Assembly: GCF_000153205.1 (NCBI RefSeq)
Contig: NZ_CH672427.1
Location: forward strand, 1,210,667 to 1,274,666
DNA: 64,000 bases
DNA from: Nitrococcus mobilis Nb-231
GTDB lineage: Bacteria; Pseudomonadota; Gammaproteobacteria; Nitrococcales; Nitrococcaceae
Direction: 5' to 3'
Positions 1-10,034 of this stretch are shown in pieces. The notes beneath the pieces are model-generated. The model was not told where the DNA came from. It did not search any database and worked only from the letters and a program-made list of their open reading frames with translations. A program made the translations under genes and the position numbers. The stretch's first letter is position 1; every line of letters starts with the position of its first letter.

Positions 1-851
1 ACTTGATCCAAATACAACGGATCGGGACAGACGAGCATGGCGCGGGCATCTTCATCGTGTTCGGCCTGGGCGAACAGGTCGACAGCGATCCACTCGGGAT
101 CGGTTTGGCCATCGCAAACGACCATGATCTCCGAAGGCCCGGCTATCATGTCGATCCCGACCTGACCGAAGACCCGACGCTTAGCCTCCGCAACATAGGC
201 ATTGCCCGGACCAACGATCTTGTCCACTGCAGCAATAGTCTCGCTGCCATAGGCCAAAACACCGATGGCCTGGGCGCCACCGATGGTAAACAATCGGTCC
301 ACTCGCGCGATCTGTGCCGCAGCGAGAACCAAGGGATTGATCTCGCCTCCCGGCGCCGGGGCGAGCATGGTGATTTCATCGACTCCGGCCACACGCGCGG
401 GCAACACATTCATAAGCACCGAGGAAGGGTAAGCCGCTTTACCGCCCGGCACGTACACTCCCACGCGCTCCAACGGCGTCACCTGCTGGCCGAGAATGCT
501 GCCGTCGGGCTCGGTATAAGACCACGACTCGGTTTTCTGCCGCTGATGATAAGCGCGGATTCGCTCCGCGGCGAATTCCAATGCCTCGCGTTGCATACTC
601 GGAAGCCTGTCCAGAGCGGTGGCCCTGCGCTCGGGCGAAATCTCCAGCTCAGCGACACAGCTTGCCGTGATGCGGTCGAAGCGGGCCGTATACTCCAGCA
701 CGGCGGAATCGCCGCGCCGTCGTACCGCCTCAAGGATCTCGACGACGACTTGCTCTACCTGTCCTGTGGCGCCGCTATCCCAATCCATTAGCCGCCGAAG
801 GCTGCCCCAAAAATCCGACTGTGTAGTACTCAGACGTTTGATCGTAAGCAT
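1..851 (-). CDS. hisD: Histidinol dehydrogenase, partial (C-terminus beyond window)
   Basis: HisD carries out the last two steps of histidine synthesis, oxidising L-histidinol to L-histidine with NAD and bound zinc. Reading the minus strand from ATG at 851 gives about 283 residues without a stop until the window edge. They include the family motifs [23 protein letters not shown] and the zinc/active-site stretch [10 protein letters not shown] near the edge. The family is usually about 430 residues, so roughly 150 are missing. It lies 18 bp downstream of hisG on the same strand, so the two are probably co-transcribed. Confidence 0.95.
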   Translation of the reverse strand, partial: MLTIKRLSTTQSDFWGSLRRLMDWDSGATGQVEQVVVEILEAVRRRGDSAVLEYTARFDRITASCVAELEISPERRATALDRLPSMQREALEFAAERIRAYHQRQKTESWSYTEPDGSILGQQVTPLERVGVYVPGGKAAYPSSVLMNVLPARVAGVDEITMLAPAPGGEINPLVLAAAQIARVDRLFTIGGAQAIGVLAYGSETIAAVDKIVGPGNAYVAEAKRRVFGQVGIDMIAGPSEIMVVCDGQTDPEWIAVDLFAQAEHDEDARAMLVCPDPLYLDQ

Positions 852-869
852 CTCCCGCTCCCAGCGTGA

Positions 870-1550
870 TCAGGATTTGCCGGTTGTCCCTGAATTCGCC
901 GCCGAGCGGTGCATTGCCGCTACAGCGGCCTGCATCCGCGCCAGAAACGGCTTGATCAGCCGATGTTTGGTCTTCATCGCCGCCCGATTGACCACCAAGC
1001 GCGAGCTGATGTCGGCGATGTGCTCAAGTGGCGCGAGACCGTTGGCTTGTAGGGTGCGGCCGGTGTCGACAAGGTCGACGATCAAATCGGCCAATCCAAC
1101 CAGCGGCGCAAGCTCCATTGAACCGTAGAGCTTGATAAGCTCCACCTGCCGCCCCTGTTCGGCAAAATAACGGCGGGTGATGTTGACGTATTTCGTTGCC
1201 ACACGAACGCGGCGGGCGGTCACGTTTGCGCCGGGTCTACCGGCGATTACGAGACGACAGCGGGCGATGCCGAGGTCCAGCGGCTCATAGAGCCCCTGCC
1301 CGCCATACTCCATGAGCACGTCCTTGCCCGTCACACCTACATCGGCGCCACCATACTCGACGTAGGTCGGCGCGTCCGCGGCGCGCACGATCACCAGCCG
1401 TACCTGCGCCACGCCGGTAGCCAAAAGCAACCGGCGGCTCACCTGCGGCGGCTCCACCGGCTCGATGCCAGCGTGACCCAGCAGCGGCAAGGTTTCCCTT
1501 AGAATCCGGCCCTTCGACAGAGCAATAACTAGTGTATCGTCGTCGCTCAC
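870..1550 (-). CDS. hisG: ATP phosphoribosyltransferase, short (HisG-S) form
   Basis: HisG catalyses the first, regulated step of histidine biosynthesis: ATP plus PRPP to phosphoribosyl-ATP. I place the start at GTG 1550, which begins [16 protein letters not shown], because AGGAG lies about 12 nt upstream; the longer upstream reading is murA in another frame. The 226 residues include [12 protein letters not shown] and the PRPP-binding region [18 protein letters not shown]. At about 226 residues it lacks the C-terminal regulatory domain of the ~300-residue long form. Short forms are known to need the HisZ subunit, and no hisZ is in this window. Confidence 0.94.
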   Translation of the reverse strand: MSDDDTLVIALSKGRILRETLPLLGHAGIEPVEPPQVSRRLLLATGVAQVRLVIVRAADAPTYVEYGGADVGVTGKDVLMEYGGQGLYEPLDLGIARCRLVIAGRPGANVTARRVRVATKYVNITRRYFAEQGRQVELIKLYGSMELAPLVGLADLIVDLVDTGRTLQANGLAPLEHIADISSRLVVNRAAMKTKHRLIKPFLARMQAAVAAMHRSAANSGTTGKS

Positions 1551-1572
1551 GGCAAACAGTGGCTCCTGCGCT

Positions 1573-2835
<1,263 letters not shown>

Positions 2836-2842
2836 TCAACCA

Positions 2843-3082
2843 TCATTCCGCCGCCCGCTGCGCGGGGGTCAGCGTGCGCAGCGAGATCGCGTGCAGCACT
2901 TCACTGTCGATGTGCTCCTGCAAGAGAGCATAAACCATGCGGTGGCGCTTGAGCATGGGCGCGCCTTCGAAATCCGGGCTGACGACAAGCGCCTGGAAAT
3001 GTCGGCCATCACCGGCAACTTCCACTTGTGCATCGGTGAAACCGGTTTCAATCAGCTGTTTGATCTGCTGCGGATTCATCAT
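2843..3082 (-). CDS. ibaG: BolA-family protein IbaG
   Basis: A 79-residue BolA/IbaG-type protein. The family partners with monothiol glutaredoxins in iron-sulfur trafficking, and IbaG has been linked to acid stress and envelope homeostasis. The central VVSPDFEGAPMLKRHRMVYALL contains the conserved helix-turn region and histidine ligand of the family. Its start codons (ATGATG) overlap the mlaB stop, so translation is probably coupled to the mla operon. Confidence 0.9.
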   Translation of the reverse strand: MMNPQQIKQLIETGFTDAQVEVAGDGRHFQALVVSPDFEGAPMLKRHRMVYALLQEHIDSEVLHAISLRTLTPAQRAAE

Positions 3083-3438
3083 GGATGATCTCCTGTAATG
3101 CGCCGGCCGCCGTCCGCCTCAACCCCGGAATCCGTCGACAAGAGCAGCAACATCTGCTCGACTCCGCTGAGACGGGCAAGCGTAAGGAGCTGTTGTGGTG
3201 TATTGATGAATTCCAGGGCATGGCCAGAGGTGCGAGTCAAACGCGCCCACTCGATCAAAAGCGCCAACCCCGCGCTGTCCACCCGCTCAAGCCCGGCGAG
3301 ATCGACGCACAGCCGTGGCCCTTGCTTAAACATCGAGTCCAGTTCCTTGCTCAGTCCAGGGACCGTCTCAAAGGTCAGCTCGCCCAGCAATGCCAGCCGC
3401 CCTTCTTCATCTCGGCTTGCAAAATGCGCTGCGCTCAC
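3079..3438 (-). CDS. mlaB: MlaB, STAS-domain subunit of the Mla lipid transporter
   Basis: The 119-residue STAS-domain protein binds the MlaF ATPase on the cytoplasmic side of the MlaFEDB complex. The stretch LAGLERVDSAGLALLIEWAR is the conserved STAS loop and helix. The start is GTG at 3438, overlapping the mlaC TGA, so the genes are translationally coupled. The order F-E-D-C-B on the minus strand is standard for this system. Sequence conservation in MlaB is low, so the call rests on the fold pattern plus context. Confidence 0.88.
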   Translation of the reverse strand: MSAAHFASRDEEGRLALLGELTFETVPGLSKELDSMFKQGPRLCVDLAGLERVDSAGLALLIEWARLTRTSGHALEFINTPQQLLTLARLSGVEQMLLLLSTDSGVEADGGRRITGDHP

Positions 3439-4058
3439 GGCGAGCGGGTGCTCTCGGTGTTGCGCTGCACGAGCTGCTCGATCAGCGCGTCCAGCCCGTT
3501 GTGTCGAATCTCAGCACTAAAAGAGCTACGGTAAGTTTGCACCAGGCTGGCATGATTGGTAATCACATCGAAGACCTTCCAACCATCGCCCCCCTTCTTG
3601 TAAAGCTTGTAGTCGAGCGGGATCGGTGGACCGTCAGCCTGCTTGATGTTGGAGCGCACGGTCGCGCGCTTCGAGCTCGGCTCTGAGCGCAGCGGCTCGA
3701 ACTCCACAGTCTGCCCGGAATACTCGGCTAATGATCGGCCGTAAGTGCGCACCAACAGCTGGCGAAACTCATCGACAAAGCGCTGGCGCTGATCAGGCTG
3801 GGCCGTACGCCAATGTTGAGCCAGCACGAGGCGGCTCATGAGCTCGAAATCGAAATGCGGCAGCACCAATTTCTTGACCAAATCATAAATCACGGACGGA
3901 TCGCGCTTGATCTCAGCGCGATGCGCCCTAATGGCCTGCAGCGTCTGCTCGGTCGTCTGCCGCGCCAACACATCCGGCGGCACAACGTTCGCACCGGCCG
4001 AATTGGTCGCCACGGCCACCCAGGCCATGACAAACATTACAACGATTCGGCGTATCAA
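3435..4058 (-). CDS. mlaC: MlaC periplasmic phospholipid-binding protein
   Basis: MlaC shuttles phospholipids between the outer membrane MlaA complex and the inner membrane MlaFEDB complex. The 207 residues begin with a Sec signal (IRRIVVMFVMAWVAVATNSAGA), and the mature part has the Tol/Mla Ttg2D pattern (FELMSRLVLAQHWRTA, LVRTYGRSLAEYSGQ). The start is probably TTG at 4058, because GGCAGGAG lies just upstream and the codon overlaps the mlaD stop. An ATG at 4037 would shorten the signal peptide. Confidence 0.93.
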   Translation of the reverse strand: MIRRIVVMFVMAWVAVATNSAGANVVPPDVLARQTTEQTLQAIRAHRAEIKRDPSVIYDLVKKLVLPHFDFELMSRLVLAQHWRTAQPDQRQRFVDEFRQLLVRTYGRSLAEYSGQTVEFEPLRSEPSSKRATVRSNIKQADGPPIPLDYKLYKKGGDGWKVFDVITNHASLVQTYRSSFSAEIRHNGLDALIEQLVQRNTESTRSP

Positions 4059-4552
4059 GGCTCCTGCCCTCCATCCGTCTGGCTCTCCGAGGCCCCCGAA
4101 GCCGTGCTATACAGGAACTGACCGATCAACTGCTCGAGCACCACGGCCGACTGGGTCAACATGAGCTCGTCACCGGGCTTGAGTACCTCTTCCATGCCAC
4201 CGGGTTGCAATCCGATGTATTGCTCTCCCAGCAAACCGGCGGTAAAAATACTGGCGCTGGTATCCTGCGGTAGGTTGGCATATTTATCGGATATGGTCAG
4301 CACCACCCGTGCCTCGAACGTTTTTGGATCGACGGCTATGCTTTCTACCCGACCCACCGGTACCCCGGCTAGCGTCACCGGCGCGCGCACTTTCAGCCCG
4401 CCGATATTTTGAAATTGAGCGATGACGTCATAGCCTTGGGTCTGCTGAAAGGCCGATATGTTGCTGACCTTCAGAGCCAGGGTAAGCAACGCGCCCAAGC
4501 CCAAAAGAACGAACAGTCCCACTCCGATCTCCAGCAACCGCGAATTCTGCAT
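4055..4552 (-). CDS. mlaD: MlaD, MCE-domain substrate-binding subunit
   Basis: MlaD is the membrane-anchored MCE ring of the MlaFEDB complex and holds lipid on the periplasmic side. From ATG 4552 (MQNSRLLEIGVG) the protein has 165 residues. It has one N-terminal membrane helix (GLFVLLGLGALLTLALKV) followed by an MCE domain with PVTLAGVPVGRVESI and GLLGEQYIGLQPGG. The longer open reading upstream of this ATG lacks homology-like sequence and overlaps mlaE. Confidence 0.95.
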   Translation of the reverse strand: MQNSRLLEIGVGLFVLLGLGALLTLALKVSNISAFQQTQGYDVIAQFQNIGGLKVRAPVTLAGVPVGRVESIAVDPKTFEARVVLTISDKYANLPQDTSASIFTAGLLGEQYIGLQPGGMEEVLKPGDELMLTQSAVVLEQLIGQFLYSTASGASESQTDGGQEP

Positions 4553-4581
4553 GCGTCCCGTCCGTGCGTTTGTGACTCCGC

Positions 4582-5358
4582 TCAATCGAACATGAGCGCG
4601 GTCAGGATGAAATCCAAGCCCAGCACCGCAAGCGAGCTGTGCACCACCGCTCGGGTCGTGGCCCGGCTCACGCCTTCCGAGGTCGGTGCACAATCGAATC
4701 CCTCGAATACCGCGGTCCAGCTGACGACGAAACCAAACACCAGGCTCTTGATCACGCCATTGACCACATCGTCGGTGAAGCTGACCTGGGCCTGCATCTG
4801 TGACCAATACGCGCCACTGTCCACGCCGAGCAGCACCGTGCCCACGAAATAGCCGCCGAACACGCCTACCAGCGTAAAAATCGCCGCGAGCAATGGCAAC
4901 GCAATCATTCCACCCAACAAGCGGGGCGCCACGACCCGACGCTCCGGATCCACCGCCATCATCTCCATGCCCGAGAGTTGTTCGGTGGCCTTCATCAGCC
5001 CGATCTCCGCAGTCAGCGCCGAACCCGCGCGGCCACTGAAAAGTAACGCCGAGACGACCGGCCCCAGCTCTCGGGTAAGTGATAACGCCACCAGCACGCC
5101 CAGCGACTGCTCGGCACCGAAGTTCACTAACGTATTATATCCTTGCAGCCCCAACACCATTCCAACGAACAGTCCCGAGACCACGATGATAAGCAGTGAG
5201 AGCACGCCGGTGGCGTAGATCTGAGTGATCACCAGACCGGGGCGCAGCAGCAACCCCGGCAGACCGAGCAGCACGCGCAGCAGAAACAGGTAACCGCGCC
5301 CAAGGCGAGCGGTCGCGGCCAGCGTCTGCTCGCCGAACAGCCGCAGCCATTCGATCAT
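4582..5358 (-). CDS. mlaE: MlaE, permease subunit of the Mla lipid transporter
   Basis: MlaE is the inner membrane permease of the phospholipid ABC transporter. The start at ATG 5358 (MIEWLRLFGEQT) overlaps the mlaF stop as ATGA and gives 258 residues. It has several hydrophobic segments and the family stretch SLTRELGPVVSALLFSGRAG, followed by AEIGLMKATEQLSGMEMM. Upstream in-frame codons lie inside mlaF and are unlikely to be used. Confidence 0.96.
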   Translation of the reverse strand: MIEWLRLFGEQTLAATARLGRGYLFLLRVLLGLPGLLLRPGLVITQIYATGVLSLLIIVVSGLFVGMVLGLQGYNTLVNFGAEQSLGVLVALSLTRELGPVVSALLFSGRAGSALTAEIGLMKATEQLSGMEMMAVDPERRVVAPRLLGGMIALPLLAAIFTLVGVFGGYFVGTVLLGVDSGAYWSQMQAQVSFTDDVVNGVIKSLVFGFVVSWTAVFEGFDCAPTSEGVSRATTRAVVHSSLAVLGLDFILTALMFD

Positions 5359-6200
5359 AGCGCGGACACCCCGACACCGCTGTTGCCGAACAAATCCTCC
5401 TCGAGCGAGGGTGCCGGATAATGAAACGGCACCGGCCCATCCGGCAAAGCGTTGAGGAATTGCTGGACCCACTCGGAAGATGACGCACGCAGCTCTTGCG
5501 GCGACCCGGACTCCACCACCTTGCCCGCAGAGATCACATGAACGCGGTCGGCAATTTCTGCCGTCTCCAACACGTCGTGGGAAACGATGATGCTGGTCAA
5601 ACCGAGCGCATCATTGAGCAGACGAATGAGGCGTACCAAAATGCCCATGGAAATAGGATCCTGCCCGGAGAAAGGTTCGTCATACATGACGACCATCGGA
5701 TCCAAGGCAAGGGCGCGCGCCAAAGCCACGCGGCGGGCCATGCCACCGGAGAGTTCGGCCGGATACAGCGCGTGGGCACCGCGTAGGCCGACCGCTTCGA
5801 GCTTGATCAGCACCAGGTGCCGAATCAGCGCTTGCGACAAACGGGTATGCTCTCGCAGAGGAAAGGCCACATTCTCGAAGCAGTTCAAATGAGTAAATAG
5901 CGCACCGCTTTGGAATAGCATCCCCATGCGCTTGCGCAACTGATAGAGCCCTCGGCGCTTGAGCGTATCGACATCCACCCCATCGACCCGGATCCGGCCA
6001 GCATCCGGACGCAGCTGCCCACCGATCAAGCGCAGCAGGGTTGTCTTGCCGGTACCGCTCGGACCCATGATCGCGGTAACCTCGCCCCGGCGGATACCGA
6101 TATCCACGCCCGCAAAGATCCGCCGCGTCCCACGCGAGAAGTGCAAATTCTCGATTTCGACCACGCAGCCGTTGGTTCGATCACCTGTAACAGTTGCCAT
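5355..6200 (-). CDS. mlaF: MlaF, ATPase subunit of the Mla lipid transporter
   Basis: The 281-residue ABC ATPase powers MlaE. Visible motifs are Walker A GPSGTGKTT, signature LSGGMARRVALARAL and Walker B MVVMYDEPFSGQDP followed by the switch His (IIVSHD). It is the first gene of mlaFEDCB-ibaG-murA-hisG-hisD, which runs continuously with overlaps or very short gaps. The operon is divergent from kdsD across about 275 bp. The C-terminal ~30 residues (FHYPAPSLEEDLFG) extend past the ABC core, as in other MlaF proteins. Confidence 0.97.
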   Translation of the reverse strand: MATVTGDRTNGCVVEIENLHFSRGTRRIFAGVDIGIRRGEVTAIMGPSGTGKTTLLRLIGGQLRPDAGRIRVDGVDVDTLKRRGLYQLRKRMGMLFQSGALFTHLNCFENVAFPLREHTRLSQALIRHLVLIKLEAVGLRGAHALYPAELSGGMARRVALARALALDPMVVMYDEPFSGQDPISMGILVRLIRLLNDALGLTSIIVSHDVLETAEIADRVHVISAGKVVESGSPQELRASSSEWVQQFLNALPDGPVPFHYPAPSLEEDLFGNSGVGVSAL

Positions 6201-6475
6201 GTGTAATCGCTCGAACTACCCGCTGCACCCGCCACCGGGCAGTGCAATAGCAGCAGACGGGGCATCGAAGTACTTGTTGGAAATTCTTATTTTCGGCGAG
6301 TGGCTGCAGTATCCGGCATAGACTCGACACAGTCAAACCACTGCCAGCCGCGCAAACCACGCCGCAAGGGCGAACGGGGCGTTGCCATCGGCAATGCCAT
6401 CGGGTCCAATAGCACTCATTCAGAACACGCGCACCTACAGTCGTTGCGCTACCGGTCGATCACAAGGAGTGCACC

Positions 6476-7489
6476 ATGACCGAGCCGCATACCCTCCGCC
6501 CGTTGCCGGCGCGTCGAACCACCGATGAGGACCTGTGTCAACTCGGCCGCGCTGTTATAGAGGTGGAAGCCGCCTCCATCCTGGCACTCGGGCAACGCAT
6601 CGGCCACGACTTCGCCCGAGCTTGCCGCTTGCTGCTCGATTGCCGGGGTCGCGTGGTCGTCACAGGCATGGGTAAATCGGGGCACATCGGCGGCAAACTC
6701 GCCGCCACCCTGGCGAGCACCGGCACGCCAGCTTTTTTCGTTCACCCCGGGGAAGCCAGTCATGGCGATCTCGGCATGATCACCGCAAGCGATGCGGTCA
6801 TCGCGTTATCTAACTCCGGTGAAACTCGAGAAATCACCATCCTGCTGCCGTTGATCAAGCGCCTCGACGTGCCGCTTATTGCGCTGACGGGCAACCCGGG
6901 TTCCACGCTTGCGCGCGCAGCCTCTGTGCACATCGACATCAGCGTCACAGAGGAAGCCTGCCCCCTCGGCCTAGCCCCCACGTCCAGCACCACCGCCACA
7001 CTGGCCATGGGGGATGCGCTGGCGGTCGCGTTGCTCGATGCACGTGGTTTCACCCGCGAGGACTTCGCACGCTCCCATCCCGGCGGCTCGCTGGGCCGAC
7101 GCCTGTTGCTGCGCATAGAGGACATCATGCACATGGGAGAGCGCATTCCACGGGTCGCCCCAGAAACGTTATTGAGCCATGCGCTGGTGGAGATGACCAA
7201 CAAGGGACTGGGCATGACCACTGTGGTCGATACCGAAGGCCGGGTGCTGGGGATCTTTACGGACGGCGATCTGCGACGCGCCCTGGATCATCAAATCGAT
7301 GTCCACAACACCCGCATGGCTGAGGTCATGACTCCCGGCGGACGCACCGTTCAAGCCCACAGTTTGGCCGCCGAGGCGCTGCAGCTCATGGAAAAACATA
7401 AAATCAACGCCCTGTTAGTAGTGGACAGCGAGAACCGTCTGATCGGAGCTCTTAATATGCACGACTTATTGCAAGCGGGTGTGGTTTGA
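6476..7489 (+). CDS. kdsD: D-arabinose 5-phosphate isomerase KdsD
   Basis: KdsD converts ribulose 5-phosphate to arabinose 5-phosphate, the precursor of Kdo for lipopolysaccharide. The 337 residues hold an N-terminal SIS domain (GMGKSGHIGGKLAATLASTG, HPGEASHGDLGMI) and two C-terminal CBS domains (from about residue 210: IEDIMHMGERIPRVAPE and VMTPGGRTVQAHSL). A good ribosome site, AAGGAG, precedes ATG 6476. It is the first gene of kdsD-kdsC-lptC-lptA-lptB, all overlapping. Confidence 0.97.
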   Translation: MTEPHTLRPLPARRTTDEDLCQLGRAVIEVEAASILALGQRIGHDFARACRLLLDCRGRVVVTGMGKSGHIGGKLAATLASTGTPAFFVHPGEASHGDLGMITASDAVIALSNSGETREITILLPLIKRLDVPLIALTGNPGSTLARAASVHIDISVTEEACPLGLAPTSSTTATLAMGDALAVALLDARGFTREDFARSHPGGSLGRRLLLRIEDIMHMGERIPRVAPETLLSHALVEMTNKGLGMTTVVDTEGRVLGIFTDGDLRRALDHQIDVHNTRMAEVMTPGGRTVQAHSLAAEALQLMEKHKINALLVVDSENRLIGALNMHDLLQAGVV

Positions 7490-8046
7490 TGGCGGCATTC
7501 GCCGATGCCTATTGCGCACGCCCGAGCGCTGAGGTGATCGCGCGGGCGGCCCGGGTTCGATTGCTGACCTTGGATGTCGACGGCGTGCTCACCGACGGCA
7601 CGCTCTACATCGGTCAGCACGGCGAGGCCATAAAGCCATTTCACACTCATGACGGCCAAGGCATTAAAATGGCCATCACCTCTGGCATCGAAGTTGCCAT
7701 GCTGAGCGCGCGCTGCTGCGCTACAGTGGCACGGCGTGCGCGGGAACTGGGCGTTCGCCACGTCGTTCAGGGCGCGCAGGACAAACGCCTCGCCTTGAGT
7801 GCGTTGTGCGAGGGACTAAAACTCACCACGCTCGAGTGCGCCTACGTTGGCGACGATATCGTCGACCTCGGCGCCGTGCGCATGGCAGGGCTCGGTATTG
7901 CGGTAGCTGGCGCCCATCCCCGGATCGCGACAGCCTGTCATTGGCAGACTCACCGCCGCGGCGGCCACGGTGCCGTACGCGAGGTCTGTGAATTACTGCT
8001 CGCAGCGCGCGAGCGTCTGCAAGATTTGCTGGAGCAACATGGCTAG
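7489..8046 (+). CDS. kdsC: 3-deoxy-D-manno-octulosonate 8-phosphate phosphatase KdsC
   Basis: KdsC removes phosphate from Kdo 8-phosphate. The HAD motif I LTLDVDGVLTDGTLYI and the C-terminal motif YVGDDIVDLGAVRMAGLGIAV identify the KDO phosphatase subclass, which is a small, capless HAD tetramer. The start at ATG 7489 overlaps the kdsD TGA; the preceding TTG at 7486 is less likely. About 185 residues is normal. Confidence 0.96.
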   Translation: MAAFADAYCARPSAEVIARAARVRLLTLDVDGVLTDGTLYIGQHGEAIKPFHTHDGQGIKMAITSGIEVAMLSARCCATVARRARELGVRHVVQGAQDKRLALSALCEGLKLTTLECAYVGDDIVDLGAVRMAGLGIAVAGAHPRIATACHWQTHRRGGHGAVREVCELLLAARERLQDLLEQHG

Positions 8047-8608
8047 CGCCCGTCGCCATCGTCTGTTTCCCGTCGTGGTATTCGGCTTGCTGGCACTGCT
8101 AGCCTGGTGGCTATTCGACGAGCAGCGCCCAATTCGACCGCAATCCAAGCAGCCCCAAACCACCTATTATTTGGCTGACTTCGATCTGCACGTCACGCGC
8201 TCGGACGGTCGCACCGACTACGACGTTCGGGGCAAGCACATGGTTCATTACCAGCAAGCCGACGTATCGTTGATCGAGCAGCCGGTATGGACCGTGTACA
8301 CGCCGACCGGGGCGCCGTGGTACGGCCGCTCCGACAATGGCCGGATAGCGGCCGGTGGTAGCGAAGTGCAGCTCTACGGTAGCGTACGGCTGCATCGTCC
8401 AGCGAGTTCGGACAACACAGCGATCACGCTGAAAACGCAACGCTTGCATCTGCGCCCGCATGAGGACTATGCCGATACCGACACGCCGGTAACCGTCTAT
8501 GGTCGTGATTTTCGAATCGACGGCATTGGAGCTCGAGCCTGGCTGCGCAAGCAGCGCATCCAGCTGCTCGCCGCAGCCAAGGGATACTATGCCGCATCGA
8601 ATCGCTGA
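8039..8608 (+). CDS. lptC: LptC, inner membrane anchor of the LPS export bridge
   Basis: LptC links the LptBFG transporter to the periplasmic LptA bridge. The ATG at 8039 overlaps the end of kdsC and gives 189 residues. One N-terminal membrane helix (LFPVVVFGLLALLAWWLF) is followed by a beta-jellyroll domain with YYLADFDLHVTRSDG. The sequence is divergent, as is usual for LptC; position between kdsC and lptA supports the call. Confidence 0.92.
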   Translation: MASARRHRLFPVVVFGLLALLAWWLFDEQRPIRPQSKQPQTTYYLADFDLHVTRSDGRTDYDVRGKHMVHYQQADVSLIEQPVWTVYTPTGAPWYGRSDNGRIAAGGSEVQLYGSVRLHRPASSDNTAITLKTQRLHLRPHEDYADTDTPVTVYGRDFRIDGIGARAWLRKQRIQLLAAAKGYYAASNR

Positions 8609-9158
8609 GCGAGGGGTGGGTTGGCCTCTGCTCATCACGGCCATGATCGCACTGCTCGCACTCCTCGCACCGTGCTCGAGCAGCACGGCCCGCGACAGCG
8701 ATCGCGACCAGCCTATCAAGCTAAGCGCGAATCAGGCCGAAATCGATAACGTCAAAGGCGTAAGCGTCTACCGCGGCGATGTCGTGCTCACTCAGGGGAC
8801 GCTACGAATCACCGGCGAGATCATGCATATTTATTATGCTCCGGACAGCCGTGCACTTGATCACATCATCGTGGAAGGCGATCCAGCAAGCTACCGGGAA
8901 CTGCCCGAGGGTGAGAGTGAATACGTGCACGCCAAAGCGCCTCGCATGGAATATTACGAAACCGGACCGCGCCGGATCCGGCTGCTCCAAGGAGCCACGT
9001 TGTGGCAAGGTTCCAACACGTTTCGCGGCAATCAAGTAGTCTACGATATCGAGGCGGATCAAGTTGAGGCTCACTCCGGCAAGGATAAAACGAAGCGTAT
9101 CCACATTACCATCTACCCCAATCGGCCCGGTGCCAAGCAAGCGGACGAAGGCCAATGA
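8589..9158 (+). CDS. lptA: LptA, periplasmic LPS-transport bridge protein
   Basis: LptA oligomerises to carry lipopolysaccharide across the periplasm. The ATG at 8589 overlaps lptC by 20 bp. The 189-residue product begins with a signal peptide ([21 protein letters not shown]). The mature OstA-type repeats include [21 protein letters not shown], which is typical of the family (free text describes the first Lpt jellyroll strand). The next gene is lptB, with an ATGA overlap. Confidence 0.94.
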   Translation: MPHRIAERGVGWPLLITAMIALLALLAPCSSSTARDSDRDQPIKLSANQAEIDNVKGVSVYRGDVVLTQGTLRITGEIMHIYYAPDSRALDHIIVEGDPASYRELPEGESEYVHAKAPRMEYYETGPRRIRLLQGATLWQGSNTFRGNQVVYDIEADQVEAHSGKDKTKRIHITIYPNRPGAKQADEGQ

Positions 9159-9904
9159 GCGTAGCCCAGCCGGCACCCGGCAACGAACTCAAAGCCGCCG
9201 GGCTGACCAAGCACTACCGCCGACAGCCGGTGGTCCGAGATGCTTCATTTTATATCCGCAGCGGCGAGATCGTCGGCTTGCTCGGCCCCAACGGGGCCGG
9301 CAAAACCACTTGTTTTTACATGGTCGTCGGGCTAGTGTCCACCGACGGTGGGCGGATTGCCTTGGATGGACATGACATTACCCGTCTGCCTATGCATGCT
9401 CGAGCCCGCTTGGGTATCGGCTACCTACCTCAAGAAGCCTCGGTATTCCGTAAGCTCACCGTTGCCCAGAATTTAATGGCCATTCTTGAGCTGCGTCGCG
9501 GCCTCTCGCGGGACGATCGGCGGCACACCATGGAAGCGCTATTGGAGGAATTCCATGTCAGCCACCTGAGCGATCAACTCGGCATCAGTCTCTCCGGCGG
9601 TGAACGCCGGCGGGTGGAAATCGCCCGCGCGCTCGCTGCAGACCCCCGCTTCGTGCTACTCGATGAGCCTTTCGCCGGGGTGGATCCGATCTCGGTAGGA
9701 GACATTAAAGACATCGTCCGACATTTGGTCGAACGGGGAATCGGTGTACTCATAACGGATCACAACGTGCGCGACACACTCGGGATCGTCGACCGGGCCT
9801 ACATCCTAAGCGCTGGCCGAGTAATCGCCGAAGGCTCCGCCGATGCTGTGCTTGCTGATGACCAGGTCAAGGCCGTCTACCTGGGACGTAATTTCCGCCT
9901 GTGA
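9155..9904 (+). CDS. lptB: LptB, ATPase of the LPS export system
   Basis: The 249-residue ABC ATPase drives extraction of LPS through LptFG. Motifs: Walker [11 protein letters not shown]-loop [13 protein letters not shown], signature [15 protein letters not shown], Walker [16 protein letters not shown] and switch [11 protein letters not shown], all typical of LptB. The start overlaps the lptA stop. LptF and LptG genes are not in the window, as is common because they lie elsewhere. Confidence 0.98.
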   Translation: MSVAQPAPGNELKAAGLTKHYRRQPVVRDASFYIRSGEIVGLLGPNGAGKTTCFYMVVGLVSTDGGRIALDGHDITRLPMHARARLGIGYLPQEASVFRKLTVAQNLMAILELRRGLSRDDRRHTMEALLEEFHVSHLSDQLGISLSGGERRRVEIARALAADPRFVLLDEPFAGVDPISVGDIKDIVRHLVERGIGVLITDHNVRDTLGIVDRAYILSAGRVIAEGSADAVLADDQVKAVYLGRNFRL

Positions 9905-9967
9905 CGAAGCGCCCGCTTCTGGCACCATTAAGAAATAGATCAACAATTGCGCTACTCTGCAATGTGA

Positions 9968-9984
9968 TACTGTTTCAAGTACAG
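9968..9984. promoter_or_regulatory. Short inverted repeat upstream of rpoN
   Basis: In the 130-bp gap between lptB and rpoN there is an imperfect-length dyad, ACTGT-TTCAAGT-ACAGT. It could be a regulator site or chance. No clear -35/-10 pair was found, and rpoN may be co-transcribed with lptB. Confidence 0.2.
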
Positions 9985-10034
9985 TCATTACACTAACGGC
10001 CGCACGGGCATTTGACCGGCACTGATAGCAGAAC

